Assembly (NCBI GenBank): GCA_038373865.1
Contig: JAXGGA010005175.1
Coordinates: 16,556 to 80,555, forward strand
DNA: 64,000 nucleotides
Origin: Uloborus plumipes
Lineage: Eukaryota; Arthropoda; Arachnida; Araneae; Uloboridae
Direction of reading: 5' to 3'
The notes beneath the pieces are model-generated. The model searched no databases and had not been told where the DNA came from. It worked only from the letters and a program-made list of their open reading frames with translations. A program made the translations under genes and the position numbers. Position 1 is the stretch's first letter, and each line of letters begins with the position of its first letter. Shown here in pieces: positions 33,290 to 43,912 of this stretch.

Positions 33290-34145
33290 AATTTCAATGT
33301 TGAAAAAAAATCACTGATACAGGGAGAATTTGAATCCAATTTAATAAAAGAAAGGGGACGCTAAATGAGCCTAAAGGGAGAATAGAACCAACTAGCACCT
33401 TTCACAATCCCTAACTGTTTTCAAGTTGTGGTAGATAGAAGGAAAATGAGTCAGAAAATAAATTTCTGAGAAAAAGAAAAAGTTCTAAAATTCCTGAAAA
33501 ATATTTACACGAATCAAGCTCATATTTAAAAAGAGGGGACGAAGTAATATAAAGTATCCCTTTTTCACCCAGATAGTCGAATTATGCAGCTGTCTAATCT
33601 CTTTCAGACTTTAGAAACACTTAAATTTGAGCTTGTGCGAAACGCTGCAATCGATACTTCCAAACAGTTAGAGTAAACTTGGTCAAATCTACCGAAAACT
33701 AGTCAACCCCACTAGTTTTCAAACTATACCACAGCAAACATATTAGGGTTAAAGTTCGCCAGAAACTAAGCCTCTTGTTTGAAACATTAAAATCAGCGTT
33801 TGATCAAGAATGCGACCAGTCACGTCCAGTGTCACCGGTCCTTTTATACAAGCTTCTCCTGCAAATTTCTGCCCTTTCTGTTTTTAAATCAAAAACCAAT
33901 GTTTATACGTAATTATGGTGAAAGAAATATGTTTCTGCCGGATTGTCTATCAAAATATAGCCTAATGTAGCAGAGAATTCATGCCGACATCTTGTATTTT
34001 TAGTGCGCGTTTTGCAATTTTCGTTGCATATCGCAGATTGTTTCGTTGCATATCGCAGATTTACTTGTGTTAAACATTATTCCTTAATAAATATAAAAGC
34101 ATAAAATTGCATTTAAAACTGTATTTTTATTTTCGTTGTAAATGT
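33290..34145. other. No gene recognised; short tandem repeat
   Basis: TTCGTTGCATATCGCAGATT occurs twice in tandem (34020-34039 and 34042-34061). The remainder is AT-rich and without open frames of interest. It may include the left end of the Tc1 fossil that follows. Confidence 0.45.
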
Positions 34146-34900
34146 CGGAAAAGGTTAACAACGCCGGCTGAAGATCGTTTTTTACACTTCTTGTCAACAT
34201 AGATGGGTCCGCGACAGCATCACAACTGTCTCGCAACTTGCATATTGCACCAGGGACATCCATAGCAGTCACTCTGAGATTTAAGGAAGGTGGACTGTGT
34301 GCCAGGTGCTCTGTAGTCATCATCTCTCCTCTGTGTACCACAAAAAGGTTCGCTTAACATGGTGTCAACACCTGTCACTGACAGATGACAGTGTTTATGG
34401 TGAAGAACACTTCAGTGATGAAACAAATCAGTCTGGACAGTGCTCGGGCGTGTCCTCATCTGGAGATTATCTGAAACTTAATATCGGCAACCCAGCGTTG
34501 ACGAAAAGGACCACTACGTTGGAGATGTTACGAGCTGAAATTGTGTTAGTTGAATGAGCCGACCTTCATATGTTCTATCGAGGTATTCTGACAAACGAGC
34601 GGTACGGAGACAAAATCTTTACAGTCCATGCGAGACTCTTCCACGAAGCATTTGGTCCATATTTTTGTCTTTATACAAGATAATGCCATCTACGGGGACT
34701 GCGGTAGGTGAATTCCTCCAATCGGAAGGTATTCAACGATTAAAGTGTCTTGCTATGTCCCATGATCTTAATCCTATTGAACACTTATGAGACCCTCTTT
34801 GGATGCTACTTTGCAATTTGAAGGCAAAATTCCAACAACCATCGATTAAGACGAGGGTGCTTTGGTGCAAAAATTGGTACGACTATAACAAACATTAATA
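34146..34900 (+). pseudogene. Fossil Tc1-family transposase
   Basis: Remnants appear in the right order but in shifting frames. RKRLTTPAEDRFL (from 34146) matches the basic segment before the second helix-turn-helix of Tc1 transposases. KKVRLTWCQHLSLTDD and EEHFSDETNQS (34325-34430) match the first catalytic aspartate region. FLQSEGIQRLK, then MSHDLNPIEHL followed by a stop in place of the usual tryptophan (34710-34790), gives the catalytic glutamate region. Several frameshifts and stops make it dead. It is not a close relative of the intact transposase at 6005-7048. Inverted repeats were not found. Confidence 0.8.
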
Positions 34901-37719
34901 AAGACCCTAGGTAAGCAGTATGAAACGCCGATGCGAGAATTGTGTAGCTGTTAAAAACAGTCATTCACCCGATTAGACTCGGTTTTTCTCTGACACCCAG
35001 TGTGTTTTTAAACTGCTGTGATTGACAGGAGACCAGTTTCCGTGTTTGGGGTCCAGGTTGAGCCCATTTTTGTTTTTCCGTTAATTGGTCTCATATTGGA
35101 TACTAAGTTTAGGTTTTATTTGATTTCTTAGTTTTTTACTTAAAAAATGTCTCTTCAATTGTTTTCTAGAGCGTAAAAGCAGAAAATTTTGCTGCAAAAT
35201 CAAAAGCACTTTATACTGTGAAAGGATAATTCTAACTCATACACCACATAATAAAAATTGGAATAACGTATAAGTGAAAAAAAAAGCTAATGGTGCTTTA
35301 AATACCTGGGTCAGCATAGTTGTTTAGTTTTAATTTCTTAGCTTAAGAGGAAAATGAGCAAAAATAAATAAATAAATTTAGAGTGATCTCATTAGAAAAG
35401 TTTTAGTTTACTTAAAATGTGATGATGACTTAATGACATTTTATTTTTATGTGATAATAAATCAACTTCTGCTCACTTTTCAAATTTCAACTCATAAATA
35501 AAACACTTCTAAGTTACTTGTTAGCGAACTCGGAACATCTTTTGCAATTTCGGCTCAAATTTCAAGTCATAAATAAAATACTTCTAACTTTCTTGTTAGA
35601 GAACTTGGAGACACACAAAGAACGTGTGTTTGGAAATATTCCAATCAAAATTCTTTAAGACTATTATTAATTAATTTTCTCTATGCCAACGCACACAAAA
35701 CGGCAAAAAAGAATTATGGGGGTGACAGAGCCGAAGGATGACAAATGATGATGAGACTTATAGTGTTCTGAAAAGACGGAAAGATATTGCTCAAAGGTGC
35801 TACTCTGGAAGTAGGCTTTAGGAAACATCCATCAAAAACGACATTTAATAATGTTTATAATGTACCCTTCCAGAACAAATTATGCTTTTAGTGTTAAGGA
35901 TGAAACTGTAATTTGGTTTAAAATATGTCACGCATACTTATTTATTTATTTATTTATTTATGTATGTATCTATTTTTTATTTATTCATTTATTTATACAT
36001 TTTTCTCATGCTGGAAAATATCTTTGCTTACGGAAATGTAAAGAATAAAATAAATGTTATTTGAGTGGAGACTGAGAAAAAATTCACGATGAGATCAATA
36101 AATACCTCCAGAAAGAAGGACAAGAAATGGCTAAAGGCGTTATTACGAAATAAAATTTTCGGAATCATAAATCGAAAACAGAGTTTAATGAAGTTTATAA
36201 GGAATTGTTATACAGTGCAATTTTAATTATTTGACGAGGCAAAACTAAATATTTATCTTGCATAATATTAGTTCTTTTGATTTAGGTATAAGTGCTTCAG
36301 CTAAAATTGAGAACGAGAAAACTAATTATAGCTTCTAGCAATGTTTAAACACGATAAAAATTGATGAGATTATTTTTTGGATATGAAAAAAGAAAGAATT
36401 TCTACTGTAAAAGTAAACATCATAAACTTTTTATTATAAACGACGTATATACATCTTAGGGAGGGCAGATAAATATATTTATCCATAATAATAAATTGAA
36501 ACCAAATTTCAAAAATCTGATTTGTGAGTAATTTTTCTATTCCCTCCATTAATTGCTGAAATACCAAATGAGTCATCAATGAAAAATCACTGCCGAAACA
36601 GAAAAGAAGAAAATTAAACAAAAAATAAATAAATACATGTATAAAATAACAGCTTCCCTTTTTGCAATCAGCTGTCGTTCCTGCAGTACAACTGTAACAT
36701 TAAGGGACATTGCAGCCAGCAGAAGAAAAAAAACAGAAAAAAACACTACAGCAGGTTTTAAAATAATATTTCACTTTAGCTAAATTTCAAAGTATGTAAA
36801 GTAAATGCGCAAAATAAGAGCACCATAAGATTCATGGCCTAGAGTCTCGCTCATTTATGATTCAGTAGGCTAGGTTTTTCACTCTCATCGTATAACTCAT
36901 ACAAAATATGCAAAAAATAATAAGTTCTTCTGAAAATTCAGTTTTATTTTTTAGCAGTTTAAGCAAAGAAAGGTGAGATGGTCTTATTAGGACTATGAGT
37001 TAATGGTAATGTCAAAACGTACTATCAAACTTTAAAAAATAAAAATTATGTACTGTAATCATAAGAGCTATTAAACGACATTTAATAAGCTCAAAAAATC
37101 ATCTAAAAATTCATTTTTACTTCCATAGACAGGAAGAATGTCAATTGCTGCATTCAAGACACTGATAAGTTGTTATTTTCTGTTTTCTAGGTCGCTCTGT
37201 ACACAGTTTGAGTACACATACGTGTTATAAAACTGCTTGTTGAGAACGGTTTGTCATCAGTCAGACGTCTGATCGACTTCTATCACATCACACTTCTAAC
37301 GTCTGATCGACGGACTTCATCGTCATCTTTCTGAAGACGATGAAGTCACGATCTAACGAATTTTGTAATACCTTTTAAAAAATACGGAGAAACAATAAAG
37401 TAACGCTTAATGTTATTTGATTTCTTGAATAGTCCCTCATCCGATTTCAAAACATCTATTGACAACATCTAACGGTAAGTAGTGTAATTTAAATTACCTA
37501 AAATTGTATTTTAACAACAAATATTTTTACTAAAATAATTGCTATTTACTGAACTGGCAATAAACTACTAATACAAACAGATTGAAGTCACGGTGATTTA
37601 AAGTATTAAGAGTTAATTTCGCGTTTAACTAATCCTGGGTTGTATAAAAAAGAAGCTACTTAAACAAGTGAAACCAGCACATATAATAAATTTTAAAAAA
37701 GGAGTCAGGGATCCCACAC
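34901..37719. other. No gene recognised; microsatellite and hairpin
   Basis: A TTTA-type microsatellite lies at 35938-35996. ACTTCATCGTC (37314-37324) and GACGATGAAGT (37336-37346) form a perfect 11-bp stem; just upstream GTCTGATCGAC occurs twice (near 37267 and 37301). Two diverged copies of a CAAATTTCAA(C/G)TCATAAATAAAA block occur near 35480 and 35556. Open frames are short and uninformative. Confidence 0.45.
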
Positions 37720-37721
37720 TA

Positions 37722-39719
37722 GGGGAAGACCGCCTATATTGGACCCCCTAAGAACAGGAGGCCTGTGTCGCTCAATGTGAAGCAAAACAAAAATGCAAAA
37801 TAGGGCATCGTAAGCTAAATTTAATCAGAAACCCCCCTAGGAGCTTATATTTCCTGAAAATATGAAAATTATTTTTTAAAAAATTATCTTATAAAAAGTT
37901 GCAAAAGTCCAATTTAGGAATATATGCGCCTAAATTGAACCATGCGCTTCCTAAGTTGGACCGTACCAGGAATTCATAGAATAATTTATATTTGAACTAT
38001 ACAACTTTTTTCCGGGATTTGCCATAGAATTTCTTTTACTTCAGCCTCACTTAGGCAGTGTTGATAAACTCGCCGAAGGCATTTCATACACTTAATCATG
38101 TTTTGCACTTCATCTCTATGACAAATATTGCAATAACAATTGTTTTGTGTAGTTTCTTGCTTCTTTTCGTGTGACTTTTTCTGTTCTATGCCTCTTTTAT
38201 AAGGCGTTAGAATGATTGCTGAGATAGCCTTCATTTTTGTTCCTTCTATTTTTTTACGCAAGGGTGATATGTGAGCCGGCTTTACAAAATCATAGTTAGA
38301 ATTGACAATCATGTTTTGATGAGAATTATCCGCTGATTCTGCAGAACTTGTACTAATTTAAGTCGTAGCTAGTTCTTGTACATAGTGTACAACTTACACT
38401 GAACATGTAACCTGTTCACTTTGAGTAGTTTTATGTGGGCTACTTGTTTCTAATTTTGCTGCAGCAGAAGATGTTCTCGCCTCCATGTATCACATGCTCG
38501 ATAACTGTATATGTAGACAAAGGGAATAAAGCCCACATTTATGTGCATGATGTGCTTGAAAAGAAAGCATTATTATATCTAACTCGTTAGCCAAGTTTAT
38601 TGCATCAATGTTCTTTATGTAAGTGCTGTGCCTATTCATTAATAGAAGGGCATTCTTTTAACATTGCTTGGCTTAACAGTTTTTGTGAAATGTTGAATCA
38701 ATTGTGTGAATTATCGTTTGTGATCCAACTTTTTTTTGAACAAGTATATTGTTTACCAGGGAAGCTTTCATAATAAGTTCATACATAGAACGTAATCTTT
38801 TGAAAATAGGCATGGGGAGCTTGCAATTCTGTTGCACTCATGAAGCAAATAACCAGTGTGTTTCTACCACGTTCACCTCTCATTACTGCCCCAAACCTGG
38901 TGTTTACCTCTATACGTCAATATATTTTTGGGGCTTTTAGACAGTGAAAATACCGGCTTCATCTACATTGAACATTTTAGTAGCATATAAATTGTTTCCT
39001 TTTAAAATCGTTTCGAAAATATCAAAGAATTTCATATTTTTTCTCGGTAAACCAGCATAAATTTTATTTAAGGTAATAGCTATGTTTAACAACCTGAAAC
39101 TGCAGTTAAATGGATGAAGAGAAAAAAAAACATTCATTTTAAGAAGTTGCAGCTTCTGCTTGACAAAAATGTGCCTGATAAAAAAAGTTTAAATGAATAT
39201 CGTGAATAGGTGTTAAAGTATGCTTAAAATAATTTTAACTACGCTATTAAATAAGACGAGTCACTTATTTTATGTTACGATTAATAAAAAGTCTTGCTTA
39301 AAATCATATTCTTAAATTGGACCACCGGTCCAATATAGGAAAAATTTTTCGGTCCAATAAAGGAAAACACGCCATTTTTTATTCTTCAGCTCATTGCTCT
39401 ACCAAAATGTATCACAATCGCGCATGTAAATACATCGATAAAATCCTTATTAAACACAGATCATAATTCTGTAACAGCATTTTACCTCAATAGAAAAGTT
39501 TTTGAGTAATCTTTCTAGAAACAAGTCCGCAAAATAAGATTTCGCACGTCTTCAACACAAATCAAGCCGTAACTCACGCTAAACAGTTGGAAGACTGGTG
39601 AAACTTGATACACATTGATTTTACTCCTAAAACTTAATATTTCTACTGTTAAAGTGTACCACTAGATTTTAAGCTCGAGGTCCAATTTAAGCAGTGGTCC
39701 AATATAGGCGGTCTTCCCC
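37722..39719 (-). mobile_element. 1998-bp pogo-type DNA transposon with decayed transposase
   Basis: The ends GGGGAAGACCGCCTATATTG and complement are inverted repeats of about 24 bp flanked by TA (37720-37721, 39720-39721). Subterminal copies of GTCCAAT(T/A)TAGGA-like sequence occur near 37908, 37950, 39318, 39340 and 39692 in both orientations. The interior holds a transposase relic on the minus strand. Terminal pattern, TA target and DDE domain type agree on the pogo/Tigger group. Confidence 0.92.
37986..39137 (-). pseudogene. Decayed pogo-type (DDE_1) transposase with PHD-like C-terminus
   Basis: Read on the minus strand. FFDIFETILKGNN and KMFNVDEAGIFTV (39137-38940) match the region of the first catalytic aspartate in DDE_1 transposases. 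Stop-ridden sequence continues KPQKYIDV, then ETHWLF and LPMPIFKR (38930-38780). LLLMNRHSTYIKNIDAINLA (about 38650-38590) matches the second catalytic block, with asparagine where an aspartate is expected. The last open part (38312-37986) ends in a cysteine/histidine pattern, C-x2-C-x11-C-x2-C-x5-H-x2-C, resembling the PHD-like C-termini of many arthropod pogo-type transposases. The N-terminal DNA-binding domain is not recognised and is probably degraded in 39140-39600. Multiple stops and frameshifts make it non-functional. Confidence 0.82.
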
Positions 39720-39721
39720 TA

Positions 39722-40330
39722 CTTCTTTTTTTGTCTATTAAATAATCGATGTGTTTAATAACAGAAAAAGATGGTTGCTTGTACTTATGCACGAGAGTTA
39801 GAAAACAACGCCTCTTACATGAGTATCAGTTTAGATATTTTCGTACGCATACAAAATGACGTTAAATGTGGAAATAGTAATTAAAAATGGAAATAAAATT
39901 AACAGTTTTATTAACGTCTGTGATCTAAAATTGCATAAAACTGCATAGAACGTGTATAGTACAAACATACGCACATACATACTCGTGATAAATAACTCGG
40001 GGGTGGCCGAAATATATGTTTCGCCTGCATATAAGTTTATAGGTACATATGCACGTGCTGATGGATAGAAAAAATGACTTGACATTCATTTGGGGGTGAG
40101 CAAAATGGAAATTTAGACCGAAATTTGAGTGAAATTTTTTTCGCGATCAAGTGAGATTCTTCCTTTTTTTGGTTAAACAATATTGCTTTTTTCCTTGCCG
40201 ATTTTATTTTTCCTATTTTGATGTTCTTCTTCAGTGGTTATTTTGAAGACGCGTTGTACAATAACCAAATTTAAACTTTTACTCTTCTTAATGTTTAGAA
40301 AACATGTATTTGACTAAAAATAACGTCTTA
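39722..40330. other. No gene recognised
   Basis: AT-rich spacer between the pogo-type element and a small MITE; the open frame 39831-40085 (minus, 84 codons) is hydrophobic but unrecognised. Confidence 0.35.
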
Positions 40331-40502
40331 CATTGAAAAAAAAAACCCCTATACTGCAAAAAATAAACTACTATATTTGCAGTATAATACTTACATCAGA
40401 GGTTCCAGCTTAAAACTAAATGCATATTATGTATTTTACAGTTTTAAACTGGACCCTCTGCTGCCAGTATTATACTGCAAGTATAACAGTTTTTTTGCAG
40501 TG
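40331..40502. mobile_element. ACTGTAAAA-type MITE, copy 2 (172 bp, short form)
   Basis: The right end TTTTTTTGCAGTG with TA (40503-40504) matches the family. The left end is decayed (CATTGAAAAA after TA at 40329-40330). It keeps TTTTACAGTTTTAAACTGGA, CTGCTGCCAGTATTATACTG and a mirrored TGCAGTATAATAC module, with far fewer internal modules than the other copies. Confidence 0.7.
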
Positions 40503-40504
40503 TA

Positions 40505-42655
40505 TTTCTTATTAAACGTCTAACTCTAAGCTCAAAACTTGCATTTAAAAATATTGAAACTCATCTTAGAAATAATGAAAAAGTTGAATGATTTGAAAAC
40601 AGTTATAACCGTTTCCAGAAAAAAGCTGTTTCTGAGCTTTACCTTTTCTTTCGTACTGCTGTATAAAAGAAAAGAAATAAATTAAATTTGTACGTTCAAG
40701 AGAATGTGAAAAAATTATGAACAAGTGAAGTAACACCGCTATACATAATCTTCAAAGTTTAATCGCTACAAATAATCATCACTTTCTCAGATTTTGAAAA
40801 AATATAAAGAAGAATGGAAAGTTATCTACTTTATATTTAATTATTTTTTTAACTGTTACGAAAATTTCAAACGAGAAAGAACAGTCATTTGTGTGTGATA
40901 TTTTCAGATTTTAATAATAACAAAATTCAGACAAAATGAAAAGAGTGTCTGTTTAAAAGTTCTTTAATGTAATTGAATACATTCAAGTCTGTGTTTATAA
41001 TACTTTTATTCTGTGTATTTAGTATTTCTCTCTTTTTCTGTAAGATCTTGTTGAAATAAAAGAAAAAGTAGGTTTTTGGTCTGCTTTGCGGTTTCTAGGA
41101 AACCCGGGGAAATAACTCTATTGAACTGAAAATATTAGGCGGGAATAATACTATGTAAAGATAGCATTTACATTCCCAAGCATTTTCAAAATTTTGTACA
41201 TTTTCAACTTCAAAAAAATAAATAAATAAATAAGTCGAGTATCAGCATTTCTGGGCTTTCGGTGCCATTTTTGGCAAAATATGTTGATACTGATCTATTA
41301 ATGCAAGAAGGCAACACCCAGCGTTTCAAAATTTTATAACTCTTTTTTTGCGCTCCACCCAATTACATTTATCTCCTCTCCTTTCAAAACTCCTCTTAAA
41401 GCTTTGAATTTATTTTATTTTTCTCTCTTTTTTTTAATAAAAAAATGTATTCAGCTGCGGTTTGCATTTTCATGTTTCCATCCTCAGTTTGCATTCAGTT
41501 TGCTTATTTCAAAACAAGTGCAGGTATTTCATTCAATTTATTTCTTTTTTGTTTCATTATTTTCATCTGCAAACTTCTTAGAGACTGTTTAACGAAAGCT
41601 TCCAGCTCACACTAAAGTAGATCGAAAGATTGATTGTATCTTAAATTGCAAAATTCCCCAAATCTAATTTTCGAAGCCAGTCATTTCATCACAACCTTCT
41701 GGCTTCAGGGCAGAAAAGGTTAAATTGCGTAAGTAATGCAGTGATATATACGACTAATGTTAATGGTGAACTGTTTAGGATTCTTTTTGAGGCTCGATTT
41801 AAAGAAAAATCACTTATGTCTTGGTTCAAGCATACAATTTCAAATATCTGAAATGTTTTCTCTATTCACCATAAAACTGGATTTTGGTCACTAACAACGA
41901 AATATTGAAGTTATTATTGAAAAAAAAATTATTTCAACCGCAATGTAAAATTTCTTAACTCATTAATAGATATTGTGCTTTAAACTGGAAAACTGAAGAA
42001 CTAGAATTCATACAAAATTCTAGCCATTTTTTAAAATGAAATTGAAAAATAAGGCTAGGTAGCAGCTTACTTATTGCTGAAATAATGACTACAAACTTCC
42101 TATTAGCTAGGAGCAAAATCATGCAAGCAAGTACTTTTTCCGAAATAGGTGAAATATTTTATACACATATAATAATTGACATACAGTTAATCATTCTTCA
42201 TAATCCACCATACATACTTCTAAAGTACTCTCTTACTTTAAATTTGGAAGCAATAACAAATTCAAATGTAAATTATCTACAAACCTTATATTATTATACT
42301 CTCAACTTTTAAAATTCTGGGCCCATTTCGTTCTCATGAGGAGTAGATTCATTTTTTGAGAACATTAATTAATCTGGACAGTTATAAGTTAAGATTTTCC
42401 CAAATTTCAATGCAAAGGAACTAAAGGCTTTAATTCTGGATACTGATTTTTAATTACCGTTTCTTGTCAAAGAGACACACACATATTACCTTTAAGGCTT
42501 TTTTATAACCATTTTTTGAAAGCTGAAATAAAAACTTTCGGTAAAACATTCTGAAACAACTATAGTTCAGAAAAATAACTTGCTACGAACAAAGTGGCCT
42601 ACCAAAATGTTGTCAAAGTTCATGAATGCAAATATTCAAGTGCGATGGTATTCTT
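40505..42655. other. No gene recognised
   Basis: AT-rich; an AAAT microsatellite at 41212-41233. Open frames 41404-41592 and 42085-42312 are composition-driven. Confidence 0.4.
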
Positions 42656-42663
42656 ATCCTAGT

Positions 42664-42847
42664 CAGGCCCGTCACTTAGGCGGGGGCAGGGGGGGGGGGG
42701 GCATTTGCCCCCCCCCCCCCTGACTTTGAGATATCAATGTATTTACATATAAGTGGGCTTGGTTTTTGTAGTTTTCTCGTGAAATTGTATTGTGTTTTTA
42801 CCCTTTGCCTCCCCCCCCCCCTGGAAAAACTTGAAATGACGTCCCTG
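42664..42847. mobile_element. 184-bp hAT-type MITE with long G and C tracts
   Basis: Ends CAGGCCCGTCACTTAG and complement of CAGGGACGTCATTTCA are flanked by a perfect 8-bp direct repeat ATCCTAGT (42656-42663, 42848-42855). Near the left end a G tract of about 12 faces a C tract of about 13 across CATTTG, and a further C tract lies near the right end. Broken relatives lie at 29918-30088. Confidence 0.92.
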
Positions 42848-42855
42848 ATCCTAGT

Positions 42856-43500
42856 TTACTATACCTAATGCCAATCATAAAAGACTGAAGAAGGAAAGAG
42901 GCAGAAAAACGTTGAATCGTGTTGTAAGTTATATAAGGACAAACGAACTATATTCTTATAAAGAAACATGTTAAAGAGATATTTGTTTCATTTACATAAA
43001 GCACAGTGAAGACTTTTTGAAATTGCATAACTATGATAATGATGAAAATAGATTTTAGCTGCTAATAACGTATGTAACACCGAACAATTCCTAAAATGAG
43101 GCACTTGATAATCCGTGATAATCCAAAAACTTAGTCACATTCTGCTTTGACGAAAAACCTCTACGTCAATGAATTGTAACGAGTGAAATCTCAACAAAGC
43201 GGCATATTCACCGACCACTTTTCGATTCGTATTGGGTATGTACTTAATGTACCTTGGTGGATCATTATAGATGCATTTGGTTCACTAATTTAATGGCGGG
43301 GGGGGGGGGTTACGTTTGAATGATGCATATGTTTTGCGAGGAATGATTTTGTAAATTCATTCCAGTTTTAATCACAGAGTGTTCTTATCATCGAAAAATG
43401 TTTTTTTTTTTTTTTTTTCATTTTACGAATACTTGCCGAGGTTTAAACAAATATAACGACTGATGTATCCTGGCAATCAAACATAAACTGTTTTCCCGCG
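42856..43500. other. No gene recognised
   Basis: AT-rich spacer with a G10 run near 43297 and a T18 run near 43401-43418. Confidence 0.4.
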
Positions 43501-43703
43501 GTACCTCCGTAGCTCTATAGTAGAAGCTTCACTTCGAATGCCAGAGATCAGGTGTTTGATTCCCATCGAGCACAGAGTGCTATATTCTTTGTATTGTAAA
43601 TCTTTCTGGTGTTGTCTTGTAGGTAAAAAAAATCCAACCTCTCAAGTCAATGGCATCTCATACCTTCATAGTGATTGACTACGACATGCCAACAACAACG
43701 TTT
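43501..43703 (+). mobile_element. tRNA-derived SINE, family 1, copy 2
   Basis: Box A-like TAGCTCTATAGTAGAAG (43510-43526) and box B-like GTTTGATTCC (43554-43563) are followed by the body TTGTAAATCTTTCTGGTGTT and an end GACATGCCAACAACAAC, colinear with 9755-9993. This SINE lies about 65 bp from the cysteine-module exon, on the side of its splice donor. Confidence 0.78.
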
Positions 43704-43769
43704 TCCATATTCAAAGTTAGCTCTTCAGAGTTACATTATCATTATGAGAAAGTTAAAAACATGTCTTAC

Positions 43770-43910
43770 CTGATTCGCAAAAGGAGATGTTAAGCTTTTT
43801 AATCGTGAAAAATCCTTCAATACAAGCACAGTATCCATCAGCACATGTGCTATTTGGCGTTGATTTGTTACATTGGTCAGAACTGTTACATGCATCTCCA
43901 AGTTTTATAC
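43770..43910 (-). CDS. Cysteine-module (EB/EGF-like) exon of a secreted or surface protein
   Basis: On the minus strand a pyrimidine tract plus CAG acceptor (43911-43912) opens a 141-nt exon that closes at a strong donor, CAG|GTAAGA, immediately below 43770. The exon is symmetrical, phase 1 at both ends, so it can be duplicated or skipped without changing frame, as is usual for extracellular modules. It encodes IKLGDACNSSDQCNK, then STPNSTCADGYCACIEGFF, then TIKKLNISFCES. Cysteine spacing is C-x5-C-x8-C-x4-C-x1-C-x14-C, close to EB and EGF-like modules of arthropod surface receptors; two N-x-S/T glycosylation sites are present (NSS, NST). The other two frames contain stops. No adjoining module was found nearby. 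The membrane exon at 1208-1362 enters in the same phase and may be the same gene's end. Confidence 0.78.
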
Positions 43911-43912
43911 CT

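Noticed and set aside
35938..35996. TTTA-rich repeats here and at 60979-61029
   Set aside because: Ordinary microsatellites without further structure.
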